A stretch of 64,000 nucleotides of DNA from Pedobacter sp. Leaf176 (GTDB lineage: Bacteria; Bacteroidota; Bacteroidia; Sphingobacteriales; Sphingobacteriaceae). Position 1 is the first letter of the stretch; the number at the start of each line of letters is the position of its first letter. Under the pieces are notes generated by a model, which saw nothing but the letters and a program-made list of their open reading frames with translations, was not told where the DNA came from and made no database searches. Both the position numbers and the translations under genes were made by a program. Location: positions 620,001 to 684,000 of the forward strand of contig NZ_LMPD01000001.1 of assembly GCF_001424305.1 (NCBI RefSeq). The letters are read 5' to 3'. Positions 7,479 through 15,300 of this stretch are shown one piece after another.

Positions 7479-8789
7479 ATGAAACTATACTCAACCAACA
7501 ATAAAGATTTACGCGTTTCCTTTAAAGAAGCCGTTTTTAACAGCATGCCACAAGACAAAGGTTTATATATGCCTGTGGAGATTCCTCAGCTGGATGCTGA
7601 TTTTATAGAGAATATAGAGCAATATTCCCTGCCGGAAATTGCTTATAAAGTGGCTTCAACATTGTTAAAAGATGAAATTCCTGCTGAAGCTTTAAAAGCC
7701 TTGATTGATGAGGCGATTAGCTTTGAAGCGCCCGCCCTGAAGCTTGATGACAAAACTTTTGTTTTAGAACTTTTCCACGGACCATCGTTAGCTTTTAAGG
7801 ATTTCGGCGCTCGTTTTATGAGTCGTGTGATGGCTTATTTCCTGAAGGATGGCGAACAATTATTAGACGTTTTAGTCGCTACTTCTGGCGATACCGGCGG
7901 TGCAGTGGCTCTTGGATTTTTGGGGGTGCCAAATACAAGGGTTACTATTCTATATCCGGAGGGAAAAGTAAGCCCGATACAGGAATTGCAGTTAACTACT
8001 AACGGACAAAACATAAGAGCTATTGAAGTTAAAGGCACTTTTGATGACTGTCAGGCTTTGGTGAAACAGGCTTTTGCTGATGATGAACTGAACGCAAATT
8101 TTCGCCTCACTTCTGCAAACTCAATTAACATCTCAAGGTTAATTCCGCAGACATTCTATTATTTCAACACCTATGCTCAACTGAAAAAACAAGGCTTGCA
8201 GGATGTAATTTTCTCTGTTCCAAGTGGGAATTTTGGAAACATTGGTGCAGGCTTATTGGCCTACAAATTAGGCTTGCCCGTTAAGCAATTCATTGCGGCT
8301 ACGAATGTGAACGATACCGTTCCCCGCTTCCTGGAAACAGGTATTTATGAGGCCCGACCGTCTACGCAAACCTATTCAAATGCTATGGACGTGGGCGCAC
8401 CGAGCAACTGGATTCGGATTATGGATTTATTTAGCGATGATGTAGAAGCGCTAAAAAAAATGGTTACTTCTTATCGATTCAATGATGAGGAGACTTTGGC
8501 TGGCATTAAAGAAATCGATTCCAGATTTAATTATGTTGCTTGTCCGCATACGGCGATAGCTTATTTAGCGATTGAGAAATTCAGAACAAAAAACCCAGAA
8601 GATGAAAGTGCATTTGTATTTTTATCAACGGCACATGCCTGCAAATTCCCGGATATTTTTCCAACAGATATTGCTGCTAAAATTGAAATTCCCGAACAGG
8701 TTACAGCATTAGAAATATTGCCGAGACATGCTGATAAGTTAAATGTAGATTTTAATGGTTTTAAACATTATTTAATGGATAAAGCTTAG
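7479..8789 (+). CDS. thrC: Threonine synthase
   Basis: A 436-residue PLP enzyme that converts O-phosphohomoserine to threonine. The Schiff-base lysine is K107 in GPSLAFKDFGARF; the phosphate-binding and PLP loops appear as ATSGDTGGAVA and VPSGNFGNIGAG. The N-terminus KLYSTNNKDLRVSFKEAV is typical of the bacterial type and length is as expected. It is the third gene of the thr operon, 143 bases after thrB, in a gap with a REP-like hairpin but no terminator. With thrA and thrB it completes the aspartate-semialdehyde to threonine route, apart from asd, which is not in the window. Confidence 0.97.
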   Translation: MKLYSTNNKDLRVSFKEAVFNSMPQDKGLYMPVEIPQLDADFIENIEQYSLPEIAYKVASTLLKDEIPAEALKALIDEAISFEAPALKLDDKTFVLELFHGPSLAFKDFGARFMSRVMAYFLKDGEQLLDVLVATSGDTGGAVALGFLGVPNTRVTILYPEGKVSPIQELQLTTNGQNIRAIEVKGTFDDCQALVKQAFADDELNANFRLTSANSINISRLIPQTFYYFNTYAQLKKQGLQDVIFSVPSGNFGNIGAGLLAYKLGLPVKQFIAATNVNDTVPRFLETGIYEARPSTQTYSNAMDVGAPSNWIRIMDLFSDDVEALKKMVTSYRFNDEETLAGIKEIDSRFNYVACPHTAIAYLAIEKFRTKNPEDESAFVFLSTAHACKFPDIFPTDIAAKIEIPEQVTALEILPRHADKLNVDFNGFKHYLMDKA

Positions 8790-8942
8790 TTATCGGCTCA
8801 ATAGCTAGAATCTTATTGCTTATAAAAGACTTGGGTCTGATTACAATTTTAAAGCGATGATTGAGTGATTAGGCTGTATGCACTTCCCGTGTTGATCATT
8901 AGGTATCTTAAAGTTTAATTTAAACATATTGACCAGGCATAC

Positions 8943-9269
8943 TTAATACTGTTTATTAATATCGTAACCAGTTTCATCATGCTTTGCCCGATCTCTGTAA
9001 TCATCTAAAAACGCGCTGACATCCTGAGGTGGGTTAGTGTGAGCTAAAACCCTTTTTATTTCGATATCGTTATGGAGGGTTTTTATTAAATTTCCTTCCC
9101 AGTCCGTTAATGCTTCTTCAATCGAAATGCCATAACCAAGAATTCCATTTTGTGCATCTGCTCCGTATAGCACACAATAAGAATCACCCTGGCGGAATAC
9201 TGACGGCTTTAATTTGTCAGCAATGCCTTTAAGCTTGGCGTCTACCAACATTTCTTTTGGAATATTCAT
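8943..9269 (-). CDS. Hypothetical protein
   Basis: A 108-residue protein of no recognised family. The middle part, CVLYGADAQNGILGYGISIEEALTDWEGNL, reads like a short beta-sheet unit followed by a helix, loosely recalling HicB-like folds that pair a substrate strand with a helix beginning EEAL; this is only a resemblance. The C-terminus is polar (DDYRDRAKHDETGYDINKQY). ATG at 9269 is chosen over an in-frame TTG four codons upstream. It stands alone between thrC (convergent) and yicC (divergent). No partner toxin gene is adjacent. Confidence 0.55.
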   Translation of the reverse strand: MNIPKEMLVDAKLKGIADKLKPSVFRQGDSYCVLYGADAQNGILGYGISIEEALTDWEGNLIKTLHNDIEIKRVLAHTNPPQDVSAFLDDYRDRAKHDETGYDINKQY

Positions 9270-9430
9270 CTTATTGCCCAATAACTTTTACTGTAAAACA
9301 ATGTAGTAGAGTTAAAAGTTTGGAGCAAAAGCATAGTATGATATTGGTATGAGTAATTATAATTTGTAAATAGCAGTTAAGTTTTTACAAAAGAGTAAAA
9401 ATCGGCACTTATGGATTGTCCAATTTTTCA

Positions 9431-9438
9431 TACCTTTG
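9431..9438 (+). promoter_or_regulatory. -7 promoter element of yicC-gmk-nadD
   Basis: TACCTTTG, a perfect TAnnTTTG match, ends three bases before the ATG at 9442, so the transcript would start at or just inside the start codon region and be essentially leaderless. Alternatively the true initiation codon could be the ATG at 9454. Confidence 0.4.
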
Positions 9439-9441
9439 CGC

Positions 9442-10317
9442 ATGATAAAATCCATGACAGGATACGGCTTGGCTACAGCCGATTATGCAAATGCAAAATA
9501 TAGTGTCGAAATCAAATCGCTTAATAGCAAATTCCTTGAGTTAAATTTAAAATACCCAAAAGCCTTTTCTGATAAAGAATTAATTCTGCGAAATGTATGC
9601 AGTAAAGATATCGAACGTGGAAAAGTTAGTCTTAGCATTAATGTAGAACGGAGTTCTGGCGAAGTAACTGGTGCGACTATAAATACAGCCTTGCTTGCTC
9701 ATTATTACAATCAACTGGTTTCCGTTAACCATGAGCTAAATGCAAACAGCAGTAATTTGCTTCAAACGGCTTTAACTTTTCCTGAAGTTATCAGCTACAA
9801 AGAAGAGGGTGTGAGTGAAGATGAATGGAATCAGTTATACCAGATTTTCACAGAAGCCTTAGCGAATTTCAATAAATTCAGAGAAGATGAGGGTGCGGTT
9901 CTAAAATCAGATTTAGAGCTTAGAATCAAAAATATACTTTCCTATTTCAAATCAGTTGAAGCACTAGAACCAAAAAGAATTTCCGCAATCCGCGATAAGT
10001 TTACGCAGTTTTTAGATGATGCGGTAGGGAAAGTCAATATCGATCAGAACCGTTTTGAGCAGGAACTTATTTATTATATCGATAAAATCGATATCACCGA
10101 AGAGAAAACCCGTTTAAAAAGCCATTGTGATTATTTTGTTCAAACTTTAACGAGTAAAGAAGCTAATGGTAAGAAGCTTGGTTTCATATCTCAGGAAATT
10201 GGAAGGGAAATAAATACCATGGGTGCTAAAGCAAATGATGCGCAGATGCAGCAATTTGTTGTGGGTATGAAAGAAGAATTAGAGAAGATAAAAGAACAGT
10301 TATTAAACGTATTATAG
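9442..10317 (+). CDS. YicC/YloC family endoribonuclease
   Basis: A 291-residue protein with the invariant start IKSMTGYG and the N-terminal YicC domain (VEIKSLNSKFLELNLKYP), and at its C-terminus the DUF1732 domain ending with HCDYFVQTL, GKKLGFISQEIGREINTMGAKAND and KEELEKIKEQLLNVL. Family members are single-stranded RNA endonucleases. ATG at 9442 is taken; a TTG two codons upstream is inside the -7 promoter element. It is followed by gmk after 69 bases, a conserved arrangement (yicC-gmk), and probably shares its transcript. Confidence 0.92.
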   Translation: MIKSMTGYGLATADYANAKYSVEIKSLNSKFLELNLKYPKAFSDKELILRNVCSKDIERGKVSLSINVERSSGEVTGATINTALLAHYYNQLVSVNHELNANSSNLLQTALTFPEVISYKEEGVSEDEWNQLYQIFTEALANFNKFREDEGAVLKSDLELRIKNILSYFKSVEALEPKRISAIRDKFTQFLDDAVGKVNIDQNRFEQELIYYIDKIDITEEKTRLKSHCDYFVQTLTSKEANGKKLGFISQEIGREINTMGAKANDAQMQQFVVGMKEELEKIKEQLLNVL

Positions 10318-10356
10318 AAATACTAAGCTTAAAGCTCAAAGGTTAAAAACTTTGGA

Positions 10357-10374
10357 CTTTCAGCTTTAGTCTTT
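10357..10374 (-). repeat. 18-bp inverted-copy intergenic word (copy 2)
   Basis: CTTTCAGCTTTAGTCTTT is the exact reverse complement of 6296-6313. Beside it CAAAG..CTTTG (10337-10354) forms a small dyad. Confidence 0.7.
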
Positions 10375-10386
10375 AGTCTCAAAAGA

Positions 10387-10956
10387 ATGAAGCAAGGCAA
10401 ATTAATCATATTTTCAGCGCCTTCAGGAGCAGGAAAAACCACCATAGTACACCATTTATTAAGTAAGTTTCCTGAACTAAGCTTTTCCATTTCTGCCACA
10501 ACCCGCGAACTTCGTGGTGCTGAACAGCACGAAAACGACTACTATTTCATTACAAAAGAAGAGTTTTTGCACAAAGTTGCCCGCCAGGAGTTTGTTGAGT
10601 TTGAAGAAGTTTATAATGGAACTTTTTATGGCACTTTACGTTCGGAAATTGAGCGCATCTGGAATGAAGGCAAGCATGTAATTTTTGATATCGATGTTGA
10701 AGGAGGCATTCGTTTGAAAAGAAAATACGAGGAAGATGCTTTAGCAATTTTTGTTCAGCCACCGTCTTTAGACGTACTTAAGGAGCGCTTAAGTGGCCGT
10801 GGGACAGATAGTGCAGAGAAATTGCAGGAACGTTTTGTTAAAGCGGAGAAGGAATTGCTTTATGCAGATAAATTTGATGTGATTTTGAAAAATTACGACC
10901 TGACAACAGCTTGTAAGGAAGCAGAAAAGTTGGTTGGAGATTTTTTAAATGGTTAG
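10387..10956 (+). CDS. gmk: Guanylate kinase
   Basis: A 189-residue enzyme that phosphorylates GMP to GDP. The P-loop is FSAPSGAGKTT (residues 9-19, K17), followed by the GMP-binding stretch SISATTRELRGAEQHENDYYFI and EFEEVYNGTFYGT, then DIDVEGGIRLK. Length is standard. It is the second gene of the yicC-gmk-nadD group; nadD starts 13 bases after its stop. Confidence 0.97.
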   Translation: MKQGKLIIFSAPSGAGKTTIVHHLLSKFPELSFSISATTRELRGAEQHENDYYFITKEEFLHKVARQEFVEFEEVYNGTFYGTLRSEIERIWNEGKHVIFDIDVEGGIRLKRKYEEDALAIFVQPPSLDVLKERLSGRGTDSAEKLQERFVKAEKELLYADKFDVILKNYDLTTACKEAEKLVGDFLNG

Positions 10957-10969
10957 CAAAAACTGAAAC

Positions 10970-11542
10970 TTGAAAACTGGTTTATTCTTCGGCTCTTATA
11001 ACCCGATTCATACCGGGCACTTAATTATTGCCAATTATATGGCTAACCATACCCAACTGGATGAGGTTTGGTTAGTTGTGTCTCCACACAATCCTTTAAA
11101 AGATAAAAGTGGTTTAACGAATATGTACGACCGGCTGGAGATGGCCAAACTGGCTACAGAAAATGCCGAAAATATTCGCGTAAGCGACATAGAATTTGCC
11201 CTGCCGCAACCCTCATATACCATTGATACCTTAACTTATCTCCATGAGAAATATCCTGAGAAAGAGTTTGTTTTGATTATGGGTGCCGATAATTTAGTTT
11301 CTTTTAAGAAATGGAAAAATTATGAGGTCTTGCTAAAAAGTTATCAAATATATGTTTACCCCCGCCCAGGTGCCGATGTTTCCGAATGGGAAAATCATCC
11401 ATCAATAACTTTTACAAATACACCCTTAATGGAAATTTCATCGACATTTATTCGCAAAGCGATAAAGGAAAAGAAAAATGTACAGTTTTTTTTACCGGAT
11501 AAAGTGGTCGATTTTATAGATGGAAAAGGCATGTACAGGTAA
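10970..11542 (+). CDS. nadD: Nicotinate-nucleotide adenylyltransferase
   Basis: A 190-residue NAD biosynthesis enzyme that joins ATP to nicotinate mononucleotide. The nucleotidyltransferase motif GSYNPIHTGHL spans residues 8-18 and ISSTFIRKAI lies near the C-terminus. It must start with TTG at 10970: that codon gives the expected KTGLFFGSYNPIH N-terminus, and the nearest upstream ATG, inside gmk, meets a stop in its own frame. The close 13-base gap to gmk supports one operon. Confidence 0.95.
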   Translation: MKTGLFFGSYNPIHTGHLIIANYMANHTQLDEVWLVVSPHNPLKDKSGLTNMYDRLEMAKLATENAENIRVSDIEFALPQPSYTIDTLTYLHEKYPEKEFVLIMGADNLVSFKKWKNYEVLLKSYQIYVYPRPGADVSEWENHPSITFTNTPLMEISSTFIRKAIKEKKNVQFFLPDKVVDFIDGKGMYR

Positions 11543-11656
11543 TTGCACAAAAAATTTCACCTATATTATCAGGGTGCAATCAATTTCAAACCCGCAAGCG
11601 TAAGTAAGCTGGGATTCACTTCAAAATTTGTTTCTAAAAATTAACCAGACCATAAG

Positions 11657-12358
11657 TTAATACAACAAAAATATTGTTGGTTTTTTGTGCAGGTCTATTT
11701 CTTCTTTGCGCCAATTGTAAATGCTTTGAGTTTTGATAAATTCATCTGCTGCGGTCAGATTACTTGCAATACATAGTTGCGTATTCGGTTTACAGCTTTT
11801 TAGAACTTCTTCTAACATTTGATTATTACGGAAGGGTGTCTCGATAAAAATCTGCGTTTGTTTATAACGATTGGCGGATAGATCTAAATCTTTAATCCGC
11901 TTGGTACGTTGTTCTTTATCAATTGGTAAATACCCCCAAAATGCGAAACTCTGTCCATTAAAGCCGGAAGCCATTAGCGCTAATAGTATGGAGCTTGGAC
12001 CAACCAAAGGAACTACTTTGACGCCACGTTTATGGGCTTCTGCAACAATATCGGCACCCGGATCTGCAATACCAGGACATCCGGCTTCACTCATCAAGCC
12101 AACGTCTTTACCCGCTTTAAGTTCAGTAAAAAACTGACCCAAATCTGTTCTGTTATGTTTGCCATAATCATGAACAATTAAATCTTTTTGCGGCGTTTTT
12201 AATCCTGCTTCTTTCAAAAACCGACGGGCAGTTTTGCTGTTCTCTACAATGTAAGCGTCTATTTGATTTATGGTATCGACCAGATAGGGCGTAAAAGTTT
12301 TATGAGCGACTTCCTCAGCCAGAGGAACAGGAATTAGATATAAAGTACCGTTTTGCAT
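11657..12358 (-). CDS. RsmI-like SAM-dependent methyltransferase (tetrapyrrole methylase fold)
   Basis: A 233-residue protein of the tetrapyrrole methylase superfamily, in the RsmI-related group that 2'-O-methylates C1402 of 16S rRNA in other species. The N-terminal LYLIPVPLAEE, the central DVGLMSEAGCPGIADPGADIV and VVPLVGPSSILLALMASGFNGQSFAFWGYLP match the SAM and substrate loops; IFIETPFRNNQMLEEVL follows. It is shorter than classical RsmI (about 280) because the C-terminal extension is absent, so it may be the paralogue common in Bacteroidota and its substrate is uncertain. It is convergent with nadD. Confidence 0.88.
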   Translation of the reverse strand: MQNGTLYLIPVPLAEEVAHKTFTPYLVDTINQIDAYIVENSKTARRFLKEAGLKTPQKDLIVHDYGKHNRTDLGQFFTELKAGKDVGLMSEAGCPGIADPGADIVAEAHKRGVKVVPLVGPSSILLALMASGFNGQSFAFWGYLPIDKEQRTKRIKDLDLSANRYKQTQIFIETPFRNNQMLEEVLKSCKPNTQLCIASNLTAADEFIKTQSIYNWRKEEIDLHKKPTIFLLY

Positions 12359-12555
12359 GATGCAAAAATACTTACAATTAATAGAATTTAAGTTTTAAAG
12401 TTTCCAGCATATGCAATATAATCTCTTTTCTAAACAGTGGTGTAGCAAATTTTATTTCTAATTGACTCATTTTCTGCACAATTATACTGGTTTCCAAACG
12501 TTAATAAATCGTTAATATGCCCTATAATGCAATATTTCGCATAAAACATAAAAAC

Positions 12556-12587
12556 TATGCAAGCATATTAAACCATCGATAATTTTG
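12556..12587 (+). promoter_or_regulatory. Candidate promoter of the DUF6600-like gene
   Basis: TATG (12556-12559, one mismatch to -33 TTTG) lies 20 bases before TAATTTTG (12580-12587), a perfect -7 TAnnTTTG. Predicted transcription start near 12593 leaves a 44-base leader. Confidence 0.45.
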
Positions 12588-12636
12588 GTTCTCTAATTGA
12601 TACACACACATTAGGTTATTAAATATAAACACACAA

Positions 12637-14247
12637 ATGAAAACACTGAAAACTACGGCACTTGTGCTGGGGCTGTTTGCGCTCCTTGCCGGAACCACAA
12701 CCCTCGCCAGGGCACAGGGCTATGAAGAAAGTTACCAGGACGATGGTTACAATACTGGTAATGTTTCGCTTCAAACCTTTTACGATGAATTGTCTCCCTA
12801 CGGAACCTGGATTCAAGACCCACAGTATGGTTATGTGTGGCGTCCGGATGTGGATCAGAACGAATTTCGCCCTTATTATACAAACGGTCGCTGGGCGATG
12901 ACAGAATATGGCAACACATGGGTTTCTAATTATGACTGGGGCTGGGCACCTTTTCATTACGGCCGTTGGGTTATTAACAGTTACAGACAATGGATTTGGC
13001 TGCCAGATACGAACTGGGGACCAGCATGGGTGGACTGGAGAAGCGGGGATGGCTATTATGGATGGGCACCAATGGCGCCAAGTATCAATATAAATTTAAG
13101 TTTCGGTCGCCGATACAGCGTACCTGAATTTTGCTGGAATTTCATTCCCCAAGCAAGTATCTATATCAATACTTTCCCGAGGTACGATTATGGCCGTAAT
13201 AATGTTTACATCCGCAATACCACAATTATTAATAACACCTACGTTTATAACAGAAGAAGTTATTATGGTGGCCCAAGACTTGAAGACATCAGACGTGCAA
13301 CAAACCGAAATGTAACCGTTTACAGATATGCACAAAGCAATAGACCCGGTGCCAGCAGAATAGACAACAGGTCGGTTTCTATTTACAGACCTAGACCAGA
13401 GCGTGGAGCAGTTGACAACCGAAGTGCTGCACCAAGGAAATTTGAGCAAGGAAATGCAGGTTTTAGCAGAAATGGCAGAAACGACAACAATTACTCAAAC
13501 CGTGATCAGCGAGGCAGAAATAATGACGACAATCGGTTCGGGCAGCGCAATGATAGTAGAATGTCTCAACCTAACCGTAGTGATAACGGAAATATAGATA
13601 ATCGTAGAGATAACAATAACCAGCAGAATAACAGAGCTGGTGTTTATAACCGCGATGCTAATGGAAGAACTGATCGTGCAAACCAGAATTTTGGTGATGC
13701 AGAACAACGAAACAGACAGTTGGCCGACCGTACGCAGGAAAGGGGAAATCGCGATCAGCAACGTATCCAGCAGATGCAACAAAGAAATCAGCAGGACAGA
13801 ATGAATCAGGATCAGCAACGTGGTCAGCGAGAGGTGCAACAACGTAATGAGCAGATGCAACAGCAACGTGCTCAGCAGACAGAGCAACAAAGAGCACAAC
13901 GCGATCAGCAAATGCAGCAACGTAATGAGCAAATGCAACAACAGCGCGCTCAGCAGGCAGATCAGCAAAGAGCACAACGCGATCAGCAAATGCAACAACG
14001 TAATGAGCAAATGCAACAGCAGCGTTCTCAGCAGGCCGACCAACAACGCCAGCAACAAGCAGAGCAGCAGAGGGCACAGCGCGATCAGCAACGTTCTCAG
14101 CAGGCCGACCAGCAACGCCAGCAAATGCAACAGCGTAATGAGCAAATGCAACAGCAACGTCAACAGCAAGCTCAACCACAACAACAAAGTCGCGGTGGCG
14201 AAAGAGGTTCAGAAAGTGGCAGGCCTACAAGAGGCGGAAGAGGATAA
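12637..14247 (+). CDS. Secreted DUF6600-like protein with YxWGxW-type motifs and Gln/Arg-rich repeat tail
   Basis: A 536-residue exported protein. Residues 1-26 form a signal peptide (TTALVLGLFALLAGTTTLARA). Residues about 42-170 hold the aromatic DUF6600-like region: FYDELSPYGTWIQDPQYGYVW, WVSNYDWGWAPFHYGRW, WIWLPDTNWGPAWVDWR and YYGWAPMAP. Residues 230-360 are Asn/Arg-rich and disordered. From about 360 to 520 there is a Gln-rich heptad-like tail built of units such as QQMQQRNEQ and QQQRAQQ, probably a coiled coil. The repeats are also visible in DNA (13740-14180) and are liable to length change. Function is unknown; a cell-envelope or surface location is likely. Confidence 0.85.
   Translation: MKTLKTTALVLGLFALLAGTTTLARAQGYEESYQDDGYNTGNVSLQTFYDELSPYGTWIQDPQYGYVWRPDVDQNEFRPYYTNGRWAMTEYGNTWVSNYDWGWAPFHYGRWVINSYRQWIWLPDTNWGPAWVDWRSGDGYYGWAPMAPSININLSFGRRYSVPEFCWNFIPQASIYINTFPRYDYGRNNVYIRNTTIINNTYVYNRRSYYGGPRLEDIRRATNRNVTVYRYAQSNRPGASRIDNRSVSIYRPRPERGAVDNRSAAPRKFEQGNAGFSRNGRNDNNYSNRDQRGRNNDDNRFGQRNDSRMSQPNRSDNGNIDNRRDNNNQQNNRAGVYNRDANGRTDRANQNFGDAEQRNRQLADRTQERGNRDQQRIQQMQQRNQQDRMNQDQQRGQREVQQRNEQMQQQRAQQTEQQRAQRDQQMQQRNEQMQQQRAQQADQQRAQRDQQMQQRNEQMQQQRSQQADQQRQQQAEQQRAQRDQQRSQQADQQRQQMQQRNEQMQQQRQQQAQPQQQSRGGERGSESGRPTRGGRG
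13740..14180 (+). repeat. Coding tandem repeats (Gln-rich tail)
   Basis: Short direct repeats within the DUF6600-like gene, for example CAACGTAATGAGCA and GATCAGCAA recurring every 27-90 bases. Codons CAG and CAA are mixed, so the repeats are not perfect and look old, with later local duplications around 13900-14030. Confidence 0.8.
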
Positions 14248-14260
14248 GAATTTTGATTTT

Positions 14261-14292
14261 AAAAGTCCCGATGAAATTCGGGACTTTTTTTG
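14261..14292. terminator. Bidirectional intrinsic terminator
   Basis: Stem AAAAGTCCCGA / TCGGGACTTTT (14261-14271, 14278-14288), loop TGAAAT, then T residues on the plus strand and a weaker run on the minus strand. It sits between the convergent DUF6600-like and HAD genes and can end both. Confidence 0.85.
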
Positions 14293-14301
14293 TGAAATTA
14301 T

Positions 14302-14934
14302 TTAAGCTTGTCCGGCTGCTTCATGAAGTTTACTAAAATCAGTTCCTCTAAAAGTAGTTTTGGCATCCGGATACAGATTTTCAGGATCCAGTAAAAAAGT
14401 GGTCAAACCCAGCTCTAAGCCAAATTTGATTTCAGAGTCAACATCGTCGCCGATTACCAGTATGTCATTAAGATTCAAATTGTGTTTACTTATCAATGTT
14501 TTGAAAGCATCTTTTTTAGTTTGATTTGAAGTTGTGACATCGACAATATAAACTTCTTCAAAATCATCAGCTATACCCAGCATTGTCACTTTTGTGGCTT
14601 GCTTCTTCTGAAATCCTGCTGTAACAATAAATTTTCTACCCCTAAGTGATTTTATGAAATGATAATCCTCCCCCGGCGTTAGTGGCGACGTTACCTCGCC
14701 GTTGACTAAATATTTTATTGCATTATCAATAGCTTCTTGTTTAAACCCGAATTTTAAAGCCACTTTCTGAAACGGTATTCTCAACATTTCTTTTTTAGCA
14801 ATTTGATACTGCTCATCAGAAATGCCTAAGTCCTGTTGTTCCAGAACATGATACAAGCCGCCCATTAACTGATCCTCATTGGGCTTGGTAAAATAAATCG
14901 TATTATCTAAATCGATAAAGAAAATGCTTTTCAT
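14302..14934 (-). CDS. HAD-family hydrolase (phosphatase)
   Basis: A 210-residue HAD superfamily phosphatase. Motif I is FFIDLDNTIY, with D8 as nucleophile and D10 as acid/base; motif II lies in KFIVTAGFQKK (Thr), and motif IV is DILVIGDDVDSEIKFG. The small helical cap (residues 15-95) fits the YjjG / 2-haloacid dehalogenase-like subgroup that often dephosphorylates nucleotides, but the substrate cannot be set from sequence. It is convergent with the DUF6600-like gene and divergent from the YtxH gene. Confidence 0.85.
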   Translation of the reverse strand: MKSIFFIDLDNTIYFTKPNEDQLMGGLYHVLEQQDLGISDEQYQIAKKEMLRIPFQKVALKFGFKQEAIDNAIKYLVNGEVTSPLTPGEDYHFIKSLRGRKFIVTAGFQKKQATKVTMLGIADDFEEVYIVDVTTSNQTKKDAFKTLISKHNLNLNDILVIGDDVDSEIKFGLELGLTTFLLDPENLYPDAKTTFRGTDFSKLHEAAGQA

Positions 14935-15010
14935 TATGGTTTGGTTTTTGTGTTGTTAAAAAAATAAAACAGCAGCAGCTAATTTATGTTTAATATTAAA
15001 AAATAAGATT

Positions 15011-15238
15011 ATGACTAAGGAAACAAAAATTATAGTAGGTGTATTAGCCGGAGCGGCTTTGGGTGCAACAATTGCATTAGCACTATCTTCTGATTCATCA
15101 GATGATTTAAAAGGGAAAGTATCTGATTTTTTTAGCGATTTGCTGGATGCTTCCAAAGATAAACTTGCAGGTCTTACAGATAAAGCTTCGGGTGTAGCTG
15201 ATAAGGTTAAAGACAAAATAGCCGACATAAAAGCATAA
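15011..15238 (+). CDS. YtxH domain-containing small membrane-anchored protein
   Basis: A 75-residue protein. Residues 6-25 form a Gly/Ala-rich membrane helix (IIVGVLAGAALGATIALALS), preceded by MTKET and followed by a charged amphipathic helix rich in Lys, Asp and Ala (DKLAGLTDKASGVADKVKDK). This is the standard YtxH layout, seen in general-stress proteins of Gram-positives and widespread in Bacteroidota. Function is not known. It is followed by its own terminator, so it is monocistronic. Confidence 0.82.
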   Translation: MTKETKIIVGVLAGAALGATIALALSSDSSDDLKGKVSDFFSDLLDASKDKLAGLTDKASGVADKVKDKIADIKA

Positions 15239-15248
15239 ATAATTGGAG

Positions 15249-15271
15249 ATGCCGGTTAATACCGGCATTTT
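15249..15271 (+). terminator. Intrinsic terminator after YtxH gene
   Basis: Stem ATGCCGGT / ACCGGCAT with loop TAAT, followed by TTTTATT, 11 bases after the stop codon. Confidence 0.85.
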
Positions 15272-15300
15272 TATTCAATTATAATTTCTAACCATCACGA

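Noticed and set aside
13495..14187. Long minus-strand open frame opposite the Gln-rich repeat
   Set aside because: It is the low-complexity Leu-rich shadow of CAG/CAA repeats and has no promoter or plausible domain.
13820..14305. Plus-strand open frame inside the same repeat
   Set aside because: It is an alternative reading of the same repeats (Ser/Asn-rich) within the DUF6600-like gene.
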